DNA of 64,000 nt from positions 186,001 to 250,000 of the forward strand of contig ML769447.1 of NCBI GenBank assembly GCA_009733575.1, read 5' to 3'. Made by a program: the position numbers and the translations under genes. This document shows, in pieces, positions 44,480 to 54,633 of the stretch. Under the pieces are notes generated by a model. It was not told the origin of the DNA. It made no database searches and was given only the letters and a program-made list of their open reading frames with translations. The DNA is from Gymnopus androsaceus JB14. Lineage: Eukaryota > Basidiomycota > Agaricomycetes > Agaricales > Omphalotaceae. Position 1 is the first letter of the stretch; every line of letters begins with the position of its first letter.

Positions 44480-45429
44480 AAATTCAAGATTATCAGGCCA
44501 TGGTTTTCTGACTTTGCTTTTGACTTCCCTTGATTTTGTTCAATGTTTCTTCTAATTCTTTCTTGATGGATTATTCTATCCACTCCTGCTGTTGACCACC
44601 CTTACTATATATACTCAAACAAAGAAATAGCTTTTGTCAGTGCTCAAATTTTACTCCATGGTTTAAGAACTTCACTAGCCCATACAGAGGTTTGCACCAT
44701 TAGTAGAACCTGGGTACTGTACTCTTCCGACCAAGTGTTCAGTCCAAGGGGGTCCGAAAAAATTAATTTCGTACCAGGGGTCGGAAATTTATTTTTTTTC
44801 AGCCTCGGCGCTGGACCCTCCCTCCCTTCACGTGATTTTTGGGTCATGTGATTGCCAAATAAGGTAACTATGAGACACTGATCACCATTTCACCTTACTG
44901 TGCTGGTCTTTTGCCCTTTGTACATGCTCTACATAACTAATTAGCCTTTGTAAACTCTTCACCTCACTCTGGATGCCATATATCTCAAATTATATTAGTC
45001 AAGGCCAAGAACTGTAAGCACTCATGAAATGACCTAAAAAGGCAATAAAAAGGTATATACTCACTCTACACAATGTAGCTGTTCTAAATATACTTTTCAG
45101 GCACTTCTTAGGCTTATTTGACTCAATTGGACATCACAAAAATGCATTTTGAGGGTCAGTCAAAAAATAATTTTTGGGCCTCACGATGGACCCACCCTAC
45201 CTACCCCCGGTACGGGATCTCCCAGCCTGGACCCCCTTGCGGAAAACATATCTACTCAACTATCTCATCCAACAACTAGTGAGCAGTGTTTTTTTATAAG
45301 AATGCTCGTGATATTGGTCCCAAGTATCTGCTCCGGTTCAGCCCATTCCCTGTTCAAGGCCTTGCATTGATTTTAACCACCATAAGTTGCACATTCTCTT
45401 GTAATTTTCTGGTCTCATCATCTCCATAG
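44480..45429. other. Intergenic with an imperfect inverted-repeat block
   Basis: No gene. CCAAGGGGGTCC at 44744 and GGACCCCCTTGC at 45229 face each other about 500 bp apart, with similar GTACC-GGGG words inside both ends. Just left of it, TACTGTACTCTTCCGACCAA resembles the end of the 16.3 kb MITE. Confidence 0.4.
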
Positions 45430-45851
45430 ATGGAGTGCAGCATTGATGGATGGACTAATAGTATCTACATCGATGTTCCCTTCTCTGCTGAACTTTACAA
45501 GGATATATACAGTGGCGGCAACTACTGATGCACACCCCCAAATTGGGAAGATGGGCGCTTAAGCGTTGTTCCTCAGCGTAGTGCTCAAAAGAATCATGAT
45601 TTTTGAGTATAGGAGTACTACATGATGCTTGATAAGTGTCATTTTCATGCGAGGAAGTCCAATGGGCTTTTTTCGATGAGACATGGGGGTTCAAAGCGCT
45701 TAAGCACCTGTCGGCCCAATTTGGGGGTGTGCATCAATAGTTGCCGTCACTGTATCTGGACCAATTGCAAAGATCGAAGAGTTTGCCATTCAGTCGAGTC
45801 AGCCCAAAAATCCTCATGTCTATTGACAATAATGGACGGTAAGGTCAATTA
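45430..45851 (+). pseudogene. Unrecognised gene exon interrupted by a MITE
   Basis: An ATG at 45430 opens ECSIDGWTNSIYIDVPFSAE and LYKDI up to the MITE at 45510. On its far side, SGPIAKIEEFAIQSSQPKNP continues to a TGA near 45828. The two halves look like one exon, although keeping one TA of the duplication would shift the frame. I do not recognise the family. Confidence 0.35.
45510..45752. mobile_element. MITE with long inverted repeats and TA duplication
   Basis: A 243 bp element flanked by TA (45508-45509, 45753-45754). The ends start CAGTGGCGGCAACTACTGAT and its complement (ATCAATAGTTGCCGTCACTG). The inverted repeats extend about 56 bp with a handful of mismatches, through CACACCCCCAAATTGGG to CGCTTAAGCG. 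Target choice and terminal CAGTG fit Tc1/mariner-type MITEs. No coding sequence. Confidence 0.75.
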
Positions 45852-46710
45852 TGTTGGATAAGCACTTAGCCGTTGGTTGTCCGGCCGCTCCACACATCAT
45901 ATTACCCCTATCCGTTCCTGTATATAAAGTATGTAGGTACAATTTGCTAATCAATCATTCTTGTCCCCGTCCATCACGATGCTCGATTCCCTCCTCTGTC
46001 GAGGTTGTACCGACTGAGCCCGCTCGTTTCTCAACAGATTATGAGACTGGATGCTCGCTGATCCTGTTTGCCCTCATCACCATTGTTGCTGCTCGCTTGT
46101 CACCCCCATTGCTGTACTCGTCGTGATCATTTCCATTGACACTCGTTGTACCCATTCGTCACTGTGTTTCTACGCCCGTTGTTTGTCTGCACGTTGTGTG
46201 CCCATTACTGCGTTTCTACGCCCATTATTTGTCTGCACTCAGTGTGCCTGTTGTCGCGTTTCTACACCCATTGTTTGTCTGCACTTGTTGTGCTCGTTGC
46301 CGCATTTCTATGCCCATCGTTTATCACGGCACTCATTGTGCCTGTTACTGGTTCCAGTGGGAGCTCTGGATGTTGTTTACCCTGTTGCTGGCTCCAGTGG
46401 GAGCCCCGCGATGCTTTATCATTTCATTGTGCATATGCGCCCCGACTTCACCCAATCCATTCGAAACCCTCCATCCTGCTCCCAATATGTCTATTCTCTG
46501 TGCTACGCAACCGTACAAGTGGGAGTGTTGGATAGGCACTTAGCCGTTGGTTGTCCAGCCGCTCTGCACATCATATTACCCCTATCTGTTCCTGTATATA
46601 AAGTATGTAGGTACAATTTGCTAATCAATTGTTCTTGTCCCCGTCCGTCACGATGCTCAATTCCCTCCTCTGTTGAGGTTGTACCGACTGAGCCCGCTCG
46701 TTTCTCAACA
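45852..46710 (+). mobile_element. Complete LTR-TRIM (miniature retrotransposon)
   Basis: Two 185 bp LTRs (45852-46036 and 46526-46710) enclose a 489 bp interior, and the whole is flanked by the 5-bp direct repeat AATTA (45847-45851 and 46711-46715). LTRs begin TGTTGGATA and end CTCAACA. Directly after the 5' LTR, GATTATGAG fits a primer site for half of initiator tRNA-Met (as in copia and Ty5). A purine run AAGTGGGAG precedes the 3' LTR. Each LTR has a TATA-like TGTATATAAAG. There is no gag or pol, so it depends on another element. The two LTRs differ at about ten positions. Confidence 0.85.
46167..46351 (+). repeat. 46-bp minisatellite inside the TRIM
   Basis: Four units of 46-47 bp start at 46167, 46213, 46259 and 46305, each beginning TTTCTAYRCCC and containing TTTGTCTGCAC (diverged in the fourth). 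All three forward frames stay largely open through it because 46 is not a multiple of three and the units are poor in stops, which explains the long cysteine-rich frames here; they are not evidence of a gene. Confidence 0.75.
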
Positions 46711-46983
46711 AATTATCCTTCTCATATGCCTGCTGACCATGAATTCTTGCCCCACAGTGTCAATGCCAGGGTCACCAATGATGGACCTAATACAGAGCAT
46801 TGTCTGTCTAACAACATTTTTGCAGCTGCTATTGATGACTACCTTGCAGATGATGGTGGAGAGTCCGAGTCGGAAAAGGAAGAATCAGATGGTGGAGATA
46901 TTGAGAATGAAGTTGGGGGACTGGCAGGAAAGCCAGATGGGAATGACAATGACAATGGCCAAGAAGAGATGGGAGAGCAATGA
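46711..46983 (+). pseudogene. Acidic C-terminal coding fragment behind the TRIM
   Basis: After the TRIM the frame encodes MPADHEFLPHSVNARVTNDG, NNIFAAAIDDYLADDGGESE and an acidic tail ending EEMGEQ with a stop at 46981-46983. Probably the end of the gene whose exon lies at 45430-45851. Acidic tails of this kind are common in regulatory or chromatin proteins, but nothing specific can be said. Confidence 0.4.
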
Positions 46984-47409
46984 GCTTTGGCGTAGCTATG
47001 TCATACCATGCAATACAATTTCGCTTTTCTTGTTCTTTTTTTGGTGGGCCTGCAAGCAATCACCTCCTTTGAGTGAAGCTATATTTCTCTAAGTACTACA
47101 ACTTAGAGCTAGATACCAGTTGTGAATATTTTTGAAGCAACTATGTACTGCTATATATAGCAATATGGCCTAATGAGCTATGCTGCTATGAAGGAAAGGC
47201 TACTATATACTGATAAATAGATTTTGCCTGTGGCTAATTGGCACTAAACATCGGGGGGAAGCATAAGGTGCTAGGATTACTATGTATGGTACATAGCGCT
47301 ACATATGGATTCCACTTTTCCTGATGCGGGCACAGCAAGCTGCCACTCACCAATAGATTAGTGCAATGTAGGTTGCAGAGAGGAGAGAGAGCTGAGAGAG
47401 CAGTAGACT
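46984..47409. other. Spacer, no gene
   Basis: AT-rich, with TATATAT runs (about 47152) and no coding signal. Confidence 0.4.
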
Positions 47410-47587
47410 CATCAGCCAAACCTGTACCATCACAATACATTTCTTTTGTCTCTCGAGCAAGGATAGTAATTTCAGAGATCTCCAGAGACCTCTGGAGATG
47501 TCTGGAGAAGTTTGACAGCTTTTTGACAGCTGTCAGAGCTCTGGAGATCTATGGAGACCTCTGGAGACCAACCAGGTTTTGCTAATG
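47410..47587. mobile_element. Foldback-like element B
   Basis: 178 bp. It begins CATCAGCCAAACCTGTACC and ends AACCAGGTTTTGCTAATG (one change from the family end). The interior is made of CTCTGGAGA / TCTCCAGAG words in both orientations around TGACAG (47513 and 47524) and AGCTCTGG (47537). Same motif order as in A and C. Confidence 0.65.
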
Positions 47588-47689
47588 GAAGATTAGTAGA
47601 ATGCATTATTATTACAGGTGCCACAGTACTCCTAATATACTGTGCTACTGAATACATTACAACTGTAGTAATACTTATAGAAGCTACTA

Positions 47690-48139
47690 GAAGGTTGTAG
47701 AAGGAGGCATGACTACATGTGAGACATGTTGTGAACATCCCTGGACCTTTTCCATCACTGGCAGCTTCAGCAAATTTGTGAGCTTTACCTCCAATCGAAA
47801 ATTGAGGAAGACTAGGGAAGCAAGGAATTTCGAGAATCGCATGTTTGATGTGTTCAGTAAAGAGACATTTGACACTGGGAATGACGTTGGTAGCCGCCAA
47901 GAGCTGTTTCTTTTGAGCTGGAGCTGGATAATAGTATATGGAGGATATTCGTTCTTGTCGCTGTCTAGTTCGAGGTATGGTTTGTCTTGGTAACCAGTGG
48001 GAACGCCTGCAATGTAGTATTTATGTGTGCACAATGCCAAAGAGAAACAAAAGACGTACATGGTACCTGCTTCTGGAAAAATTCCATGGCTCAATTTGGA
48101 AAATTGTTGCTCGATGGCTCGTAATACGTGAATGCTCAT
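47690..48139 (-). pseudogene. SET gene copy D, inverted part
   Basis: On the minus strand this matches exons 4-5 of the intact SET gene: EQQFSKLSHGIFPEAG, an intron, GVPTGYQDKPYLELDSDKNE, ATNVIPSVKCLFTEHIKHAI and IGGKAHKFAEA. Frameshifts occur after YPPYTI and near 47870. It abuts, head to head, the forward continuation of the same copy at 48133, so a local inversion took place. Confidence 0.7.
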
Positions 48140-48426
48140 AGAGCATCAAGAGGCCTTTATGAAGTTTCATAACGCTCATAAGCACGATGGAAGTGGTGAA
48201 CTTGTCGGGTACGTCCATCCCTTTTGTTCGGTTATCTACTTGGTTGCTCAAACTTCACGTCGACAGTCGCATTAGAACCAATGGTATTTCGACTACTGGG
48301 CCTGAAAACCATGATGTGCTGAGAGATAAAGGCACGCTGCTCTAGTATTGACGCTGTTCCTCTCTAATCCTCTCCTTAGGCACGACCGGCCCTGTAGGTT
48401 TGCACTCTGCTCTTTGCAACAAAATA
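48133..48426 (+). pseudogene. SET gene copy D, central part before the Helitron
   Basis: Matches 40917-41206 of the intact gene: EHQEAFMKLHNAHKHDGSGE codons, the intron, RTNGISTTGPE, and the segment up to CNKI. It stops exactly at the Helitron border; the next host bases are at 53794. Confidence 0.8.
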
Positions 48427-48999
48427 TCTATAATAATAAAGGAACTGACTTGTCTCGAGACAACTCTGTAATCTGATTGGCTACCAAAGCACTTATGCTT
48501 CCCAAGCTCCCGAGCTGTCAGCATGACTCTACTCAACTCCGAGCGCTCACATCTTTCCATCCTTCTAGCGAGCCAGGCGGTCTTGGCTGCCTACCACAAC
48601 ATGAACACTAGATCCCAGTGAAAAGTCTGTCGGTCGGGAGCAATTCGGAATGATTGGTAGTGATTATGTAAATCACCACGAATCGCTATGAATTTTAAAA
48701 ACAAGAATACATCAATTTTTTTTTGATTGGATTGATTGAGAATGATTCAAGTCCGTTTTGCTTTGGATTGCTCTGAATTGTTGCCAATAGTATTCAAAAG
48801 ATGTATAATGATATATTGTGATTCATGCTATTTACGCTGCATTACCTCGGAATCACTGTACAACAGTATACATCAATGCAATATAGCACTACTGAGCAGC
48901 CTGCAAATGACATCAATAGATATACATAACAAGGAAAGACGAAACATACTTTTTGAAGGGCTTTTGCAGCATCGGAACAAGCCTCATATGCCTTCAATT

Positions 49000-49512
49000 G
49001 TGCATTAGCATGGGCATTGATTAGAAAGACCAATCCACAAGTTTCCAGTCTCTCCTCCCTTCACACTATCCCAATGAGCAGCAAAATCTGCCACTGTCGC
49101 TTTAGGATGTTTGGCCATCCAATTGATGGCGCAAAGACCGCTAGGTGATAAACAGATGCCAGATACAATCCATAATCATAAACAACTATATGGCTTACCG
49201 TGGGGTTTTTGAGGTCTTGGATGGCTGATAAGGACAAGCCGAGCCCTTTGCAACCTTGGTCTTGGAAGCAGCAGTAGCTGGAGGGGCTGTGATCGAGGAG
49301 GTAGAAGCAATAGAGGATGATGGAGTCATGGAAGTTAAATCCATCATTTCCAAGGCGCTGTTGTTTATGGTATCGGAAGTAGCAGTTGTAGGATCTGGCA
49401 GTGTCACAACACTGGGGCTCGAGGAGGTAGAGGTTGCTGATGTGGTTGTCAAAGTGAAATCCAGCCTTGTTGCGGACAGGTTAAGGCTATCATAGATGAT
49501 ATTTACAGGCAA
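49000..49512 (-). pseudogene. Unrecognised gene fragment carried in the Helitron
   Basis: On the minus strand a Ser/Thr-rich segment (about 100 codons from MPVNIIYDSLNLSATRL) ends GSACPYQPSKTSKTP. It joins through a GT-AG intron (about 49140-49199) to LCAINWMAKHPKATVADFAA and HWDSVKGGETGNLW. Splicing and codon content look genuine, but I recognise no family. Its opposite orientation to the Rep/helicase gene suits a captured host fragment. Confidence 0.4.
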
Positions 49513-50561
49513 GATATTTTTAGATGTGCTCTAGCTTATATCTACACTGTTGTTCCAGAAACATAGTCTTCCTCATATCCATCTTTTAGTGTTTACCGCC
49601 TACAGGTAAGTCATTCTGAATGTTAAATTTCAGGGATTCAATTGCTAATGCCTATTTCATAGGAGGGTTATAAGCTTCATTCATAGTGTTGGAAATGGGT
49701 ATGGGTATAAGTGTAGGAAGGCTGTAATTTATACAATGGATGCTATTTACTTGCTATTTACTTACAGGTAGTGTAAGATATATACATTTTGAAGTTTCCA
49801 GACTGCCAAAAGTGGTCAAAATAGGCCAATCTTTAGGATGTCAAAAACTTTTTTGGGCTGGGGGGCTGGACTAACTAACCTAGGCCTGGTCGGGCGCTAA
49901 ATTCTTTGAACCCCCTTGGTCCAGAGGGTATGGGTGTGGGTATGGGCCAGGATTCCGAGACCCATAGGTATACCCATGTCCAATCCTATTCATACACCTG
50001 AGGATGTTGATATACAGTGTATCCATGTATACTGGCCAGATCCTGATACTGAACCAGTCCTCTTCAATATCATCAAAAAAACATATGGCTCATGGTCCTT
50101 ATGGGGGAGCTAATCCCAACTGTCCATGCATGCTTGATGGTCATTGTTTAAAGGCTTTCCCCAAGGAATTTCAGTCAAGAACTACTATGGACCAGGATGG
50201 ATATCCCAAGTACTAGCATCCAAATGATGGTCAAGGCTATCAAGCTGGCTCACATTTGGTTGATAACCAGTGAATTTTTCTATACTCACCTTTTGTTTCA
50301 ACCAAGTACAACTGCCATATTAATGTAGAATGTGCTACTTCCATTGCTGCTGTGAAGTATACTGTCAAATACATTCACAGGGGTGGAGATAAGGGAAGTC
50401 TACAAGCTGGGGAGAGGGATGAAATCAAGGTGTATATTGAGGGTCATTATTTATCATATGCAGAGGCAGCCTGGTGAACACTTCATTTTGAAATCCACAA
50501 GCATATTCCCAGCATACAGGTTCTACAAATCCATGCACCAAATATGCATCAGGTTACTTTT

Positions 50562-51250
50562 TAGAGGTGGGCACGAATACATACTTGAATATATTTGTTA
50601 TTCGTGGTACAAATATTTGTCACCTCAAATCCACTATTTGTATAGACATATATTCACGAATAGATATTCGTGAATAACGAGTATTTTAGGGTGAATACTC
50701 GAGTATACTTGTGATTAATTAACAACATTACAAATAAAGCAAATATAGGCTCGAACATGTAAGTAATAATGTTGAAGTACTTAATAATAATATAAATACA
50801 GTTTGTATACATTTCCGAGTACTATTACATGACACAAAATTGCGGCAGTACTGAGAATTGAACTCTGCTGGTCAGCTATCACGGGAAGGCCTGACCTTAA
50901 TCCAGAGTCGGCGCCCATAACCACTAAGCCACACAGATTTTATTACAGTTACATGTCAATAACATTATATACATATTCAAACATAGCCGAATTAAGTTAT
51001 ATATTGAATGTTTGCTTAAGTAATGAATACCTCACATGCTCGTGCTAACGAGCACATGATATCGGCGAATATTCGCGAATATTCATGAATAAAGTACCAC
51101 GAATATTTGTGACATCAAATTGGCTATTTATACTCGAGTAAGTACTTGTGTAACGAATATATTCGTCACTCATGACTAATTATTTGCGAGTAATGAATGG
51201 CTAAATACTCATGAATACTCATGAATATTTGCTATTCATGCCCATCTCTA
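50562..51250. mobile_element. hAT-type MITE with 8-bp duplication
   Basis: 689 bp, flanked by TTACTTTT on both sides (50554-50561 and 51251-51258). Ends: TAGAGGTGGGCACGAATA and TATTCATGCCCATCTCTA, 18 bp inverted repeats with two mismatches. Eight-base duplications and GGTGGGCA-type ends are typical of hAT elements. Inside, GAATATTCG/CGAATATTC, ACTCGAGTA and similar words recur at both sides, likely transposase-binding subterminal repeats. It interrupts the Helitron Rep coding sequence between MHQ-V and NPQNDLQA-like codons. It contains a tRNA-like sequence. Confidence 0.85.
50842..50936 (-). other. tRNA-derived sequence inside the MITE
   Basis: On the minus strand TGGCTTAGTGG is a perfect A box, and AGTTCAATTCT a near B box about 60 nt later, with a long variable-arm-like part between, as in class II tRNAs (Ser/Leu). 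The acceptor arms do not pair, so it is a degenerate tRNA or a SINE head rather than a working tRNA gene. Confidence 0.4.
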
Positions 51251-51328
51251 TTACTTTTAATCCTCAAAATGACCTGCAGGCAGTTTTCATCAATGCAGAT
51301 TTCACAGAAACTACTCTTACTGCATTTT

Positions 51329-51643
51329 CATCAGCAAAACCTGGATAATTGCCATAGCTGTTATAGCAAACCATAGCAAGCCATAGCAGCCATAGAACTA
51401 TGAACTGCTATGAATTGCTATGGGTAGCTATGAGTTACTATGGACTTCACAAATTATATTGCCCATTGACAGATGTCATACTCTATAGCAATCCATAGCA
51501 GCCCATAGTAGCTCATAGCTCTGGATAGATGGGGACCTTGCTATGGGTGCTATGAGTGCTATGAGTGCTATGAGTGCTATGAGTGCTATGAGTGCTGGAT
51601 AGCACTATCCAGTGCTATCCAGTTCACCCAGGTTTTGCTGATG
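51329..51643. mobile_element. Foldback-like element C
   Basis: 315 bp. It begins CATCAGCAAAACCTGG and ends CCAGGTTTTGCTGATG, 16 bp perfect inverted repeats. The arms consist of CCATAGC/GCTATGG words in both orientations and, near the right, five copies of GAGTGCTAT. TGACAG (51467) and AGCTCTGG (51517) are shared with A and B in the same order. It interrupts the Helitron gene between TTLTAF and FKLNSLKNAEGSW codons, which proves it is an insertion. Confidence 0.75.
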
Positions 51644-53793
51644 CTTTCAAGCTGAATAGTTTGAAAAATGCTGAAGGATCTTGGAAGGAGCTTGGGCATG
51701 CACTCATCTCTATCATGATCTTCTAAATCACTTTGTCTTTGAAAAGGTCAATAAGAGGAATAATAAACCAGTGCAGTGGAAGGCTAGACAAAGGCAGTTG
51801 CAATTGGGAGAATGTACTATGTACCACCAACTGGTGGTGAGTGCTTCTATATCTGGAAGCTTTTGACTGTAGTTTGGGGCCCAACTTCCTTTGAAAATAT
51901 TTAAACTATCAATGGTTTCCTCTTTCCTACCTTTCATGATGCCTGCCTTGCTAGAGATCTACTTACAGATGATAGAGATTGGGAAAAGTGTTTAGACCAA
52001 TTAAAAGTGTTGGGCAGTTGCATCAATTATTCTCTACCCTTCTTCCATTTTTCCAGGTCTTAAAACTGGAGGACTTTTGGTTAGCATTCTGTCAAGATCT
52101 TTGTGATGATGTCCATTACAAATTACAGCTGTGTGGGCTGGAGGAAGTGGGCAAAGAAGACATTGATGATTATTTGGATGAAATTTTGCAAGAATTGGAA
52201 AGGGATCTTACCAACTATGAGGAGATGCCAACACCAAGAAGGGACTGGGGGAAGCTGAATTGTAGTAGACCAACTCAATTACAACTGTGATGATGAGTGT
52301 ACTATGGCAGAAATCCATATTGCACAGCTCAACAAGGAGCAGCTCAATGCATATTCTACTATATTGCACAGAGTCAAGAACAAAGAAGCTCTTATTTTTT
52401 TTGGATGGTCCAGGTGGCACAGGTAAAACATTTGTCTATATTCCTCTGTGTTGTGTACTATGGGGTGAAGGCTCTGCTATCTTGTGTGTTGCATCTACTA
52501 CTGGAATTGCTACTCTTATTCTACCTGGAGGAAGAACAGCCCATTCTATGCTTAAGATACCAATTGATGGTCTAAATAATGTGTTATTTTTTGTTTACTA
52601 ATTATATTAAATCATGTTGACTTACATTCCTTCAGTGTCAGGACAGTCTACCTGTGATATTTCAAAAAGCTCTTATTGAGGTGAGCTATTGTGCATGGCA
52701 AAGCTCATTGTTTGGGGACAATACAGCTAGATCTTTCACTCTTACTGCCTCACCATATACCAAGCTCACAAAAGACAACAAACTTTCATCTGCATTCTCA
52801 TCCACATTCACCATTCCTGAAATGCCAAGGTGGTCCAAATTGTCCACTATTATGCAAGGTAGAAATGTTACTGCAGAAGGCTTCAGCATCTCCATAACTA
52901 CTGTAGAGACAGTAATGGGTTTGTCCAGACCATTATTGTTGAGGCAGAGAACCAGTGAGAGAAGGCTACCCTTCAGAAGTCCTTGCTCTTAATTTATCAT
53001 AGTCAAAGTACTCACTGAATATCTTAGCTTTATCCTCAACTGCAGGATTTAAAAGGCAAAACAAATTTAGTTATGCAGATAGCATCAAAAAGGCTTGCAC
53101 TAGCTGAATGGATTATTGCTTTTTGCTTCTTCTACTCATGCTACCTACTGAAAGCCCTTAACATTGAGCCTTGCCTTCTGAATATATTGATCATTGCAAA
53201 ATTACTGAATTGGACTACTTAGAACTACCAATCACTTGAGTCAATGGGTTATATAATCTGTAAACTTCAAAAATTGTCAACAAACATTTCCCTTGACTCT
53301 CTGTACTTTTTACATATGAACTTCAATTTTCCTCCCCCTCTTGTGGATTTGTCTCCTGTACAAATGGGTCATGGCCTCTTGGTAAGCATAATAGTTGCTC
53401 TATATGGAGAACTGGTTTTTATCTATCTATCATATCCTGCCTCACTTGATTATGGTACTGGTCCTTTTGCTTAACTAAAACAGCTTTATATATACTACAA
53501 TTCAGAACAGAGTAAATACATGGGGAAGAAGATACAAAAGTTTTCTTCAGTGGCAACTTGAATGCCATACTTGGAAAGTTCTTCAAGTTATGGTATGTAC
53601 ATGGATAGGTTTATTTATGTCTTTTGCTCCCTCTGCCACCTTAAAGTCTCTACTCCATTGGTGACACACCTTATTAGAAAGCAAAGAAGCCCTTACACTC
53701 AAAGTGATCAAAAAGAGCATTATATACTTCATAATGAAGATTTGAATAATAAGAATGTGGCTATGCCCGGGTTTTCACGGGCTATCTTGCTAG

Positions 53794-54463
53794 TCGTATA
53801 TAAATTATTGGCAAGTACGAGCATTGAATCGTCTTTTTCTGATTCTGATTCTGTATCAACAGCTGCAACCCAAACACCGTCCACCACTGGCACACCGATA
53901 CCCTCTCCGTACGCGTGTAGTACGCCGTGCGCGACATCCCTCCCGGTACCGAAATCACAATCTCATACGGAGACACCCTCGCTTCTGCCGCTGAACGTGC
54001 CAAATATCTCGCGCCCTATGGTATTCGCTCGTGTGCGTGCGGCCCATCCTGCAGCGACCCAGCCCGAGCCAAGATCTCCGAAAAGCGCCGCGAAAGTCTC
54101 CGAAAACCCCTCACGCTTTTTCCTCCTCCCGAGCCCACTACGCCCAGAGATAAATGGATCCAGCCTGCGGTGAAGCGGGTGCAGGAATTGGAAGAGGAGG
54201 GTCTTCAGGCTCCCGAGCTATACAAGAGGACCTTGCATCTTTTGGTGAATGCGTATACGCACCTGCAAGATGTCGACAAGGCGTTGTTCTATGCTAAAAA
54301 GTTGAAGTCGGTGTACAAGGCGCGTGAAGGAGTGGATTTGCCTGCAATGTATCTGAGCAAGAGTGGTCTCAAAAGTAGTCCGGGGTATATGGCGGCGGCT
54401 ATGCAGAAGAACTTCAAGTTGCCCCCAGGAGCACCACCTATGTTAATGACGGCGTTTTCTTGA
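53794..54463 (+). pseudogene. SET gene copy D, 3' part after the Helitron
   Basis: Nearly identical to 41207-41873 of the intact gene: the rest of exon 7, the GC-AG intron, and exon 8 (VRDIPPGTEITISYGDTLAS through SCACGPSC to MLMTAFS, stop 54461-54463). Exon 8 has a 3-nt insertion near 53917 that adds an in-frame TAG. Separated from its 5' part by the 5.4 kb Helitron. Confidence 0.8.
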
Positions 54464-54633
54464 GAAGTTGGAGAGTTTTGTACAATCCAAGTTATTCGTA
54501 TACAATTGGTGCAGATTCCAAGTAAGTAATAGTAGTACAATATACGCTATTATCACAATCTATCTATTCTATTGAATTCATTCATTCGTGCAAATAATCT
54601 ATAATGCCATTTCGATCCAAGCCACGTATCTGT

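Larger units (their letters stand above)
50060..53480 (+). pseudogene. Helitron Rep/PIF1-like helicase gene, decayed
   Basis: Pieces in order: MAHGPYGGANPNCPCM and GHCLKAFPKEFQ (about 50080-50170), KYNCHINVECATSIAAVKY (about 50305-50360), DEIKVYIEGHYLSYAEAAW, FINADFTETTLTAF (about 51288-51328), FVFEKVNKRNNKPVQWKARQ (about 51736), then the helicase with LNKEQLNAYSTILHRVKNKE, the Walker A motif FFLDGPGGTGKTFVY (about 52400-52440), VASTTGIATLILPGGRTAHS. The Rep HUH motif itself is not clear. Frames shift repeatedly and stops occur (for example TAG at 50214). Two transposons interrupt the N-terminal half. Confidence 0.8.
48427..53793 (+). mobile_element. Helitron, 5367 bp, with exact ends
   Basis: The 5' end is TCTATAATAATAAAGG and the 3' end is CTAG, preceded by a GCCCG...CGGGC hairpin (53765-53782) and TATCTTG. 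It lies between host A (48426) and host T (53794) with no duplication, the hallmark of Helitron insertion. Host sequence across the site, ...AAATA|TCGTATATAAATTATTGG, matches the uninterrupted paralogue at 41202-41223, which serves as an empty site. The interior holds a decayed Rep/helicase gene, a minus-strand gene fragment, a hAT-type MITE and foldback-like element C. Rolling-circle replicative transposition is the expected mechanism. The copy is now non-autonomous. Confidence 0.85.

Noticed and set aside
46051..46545. Long cysteine-rich open frames in all three plus-strand frames
   Set aside because: Explained by the 46-bp minisatellite inside the TRIM.
48640..48840. Possible further foldback-like element with GATT/AATC words
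   Set aside because: No CATCAGC-type ends and no flanking duplication.
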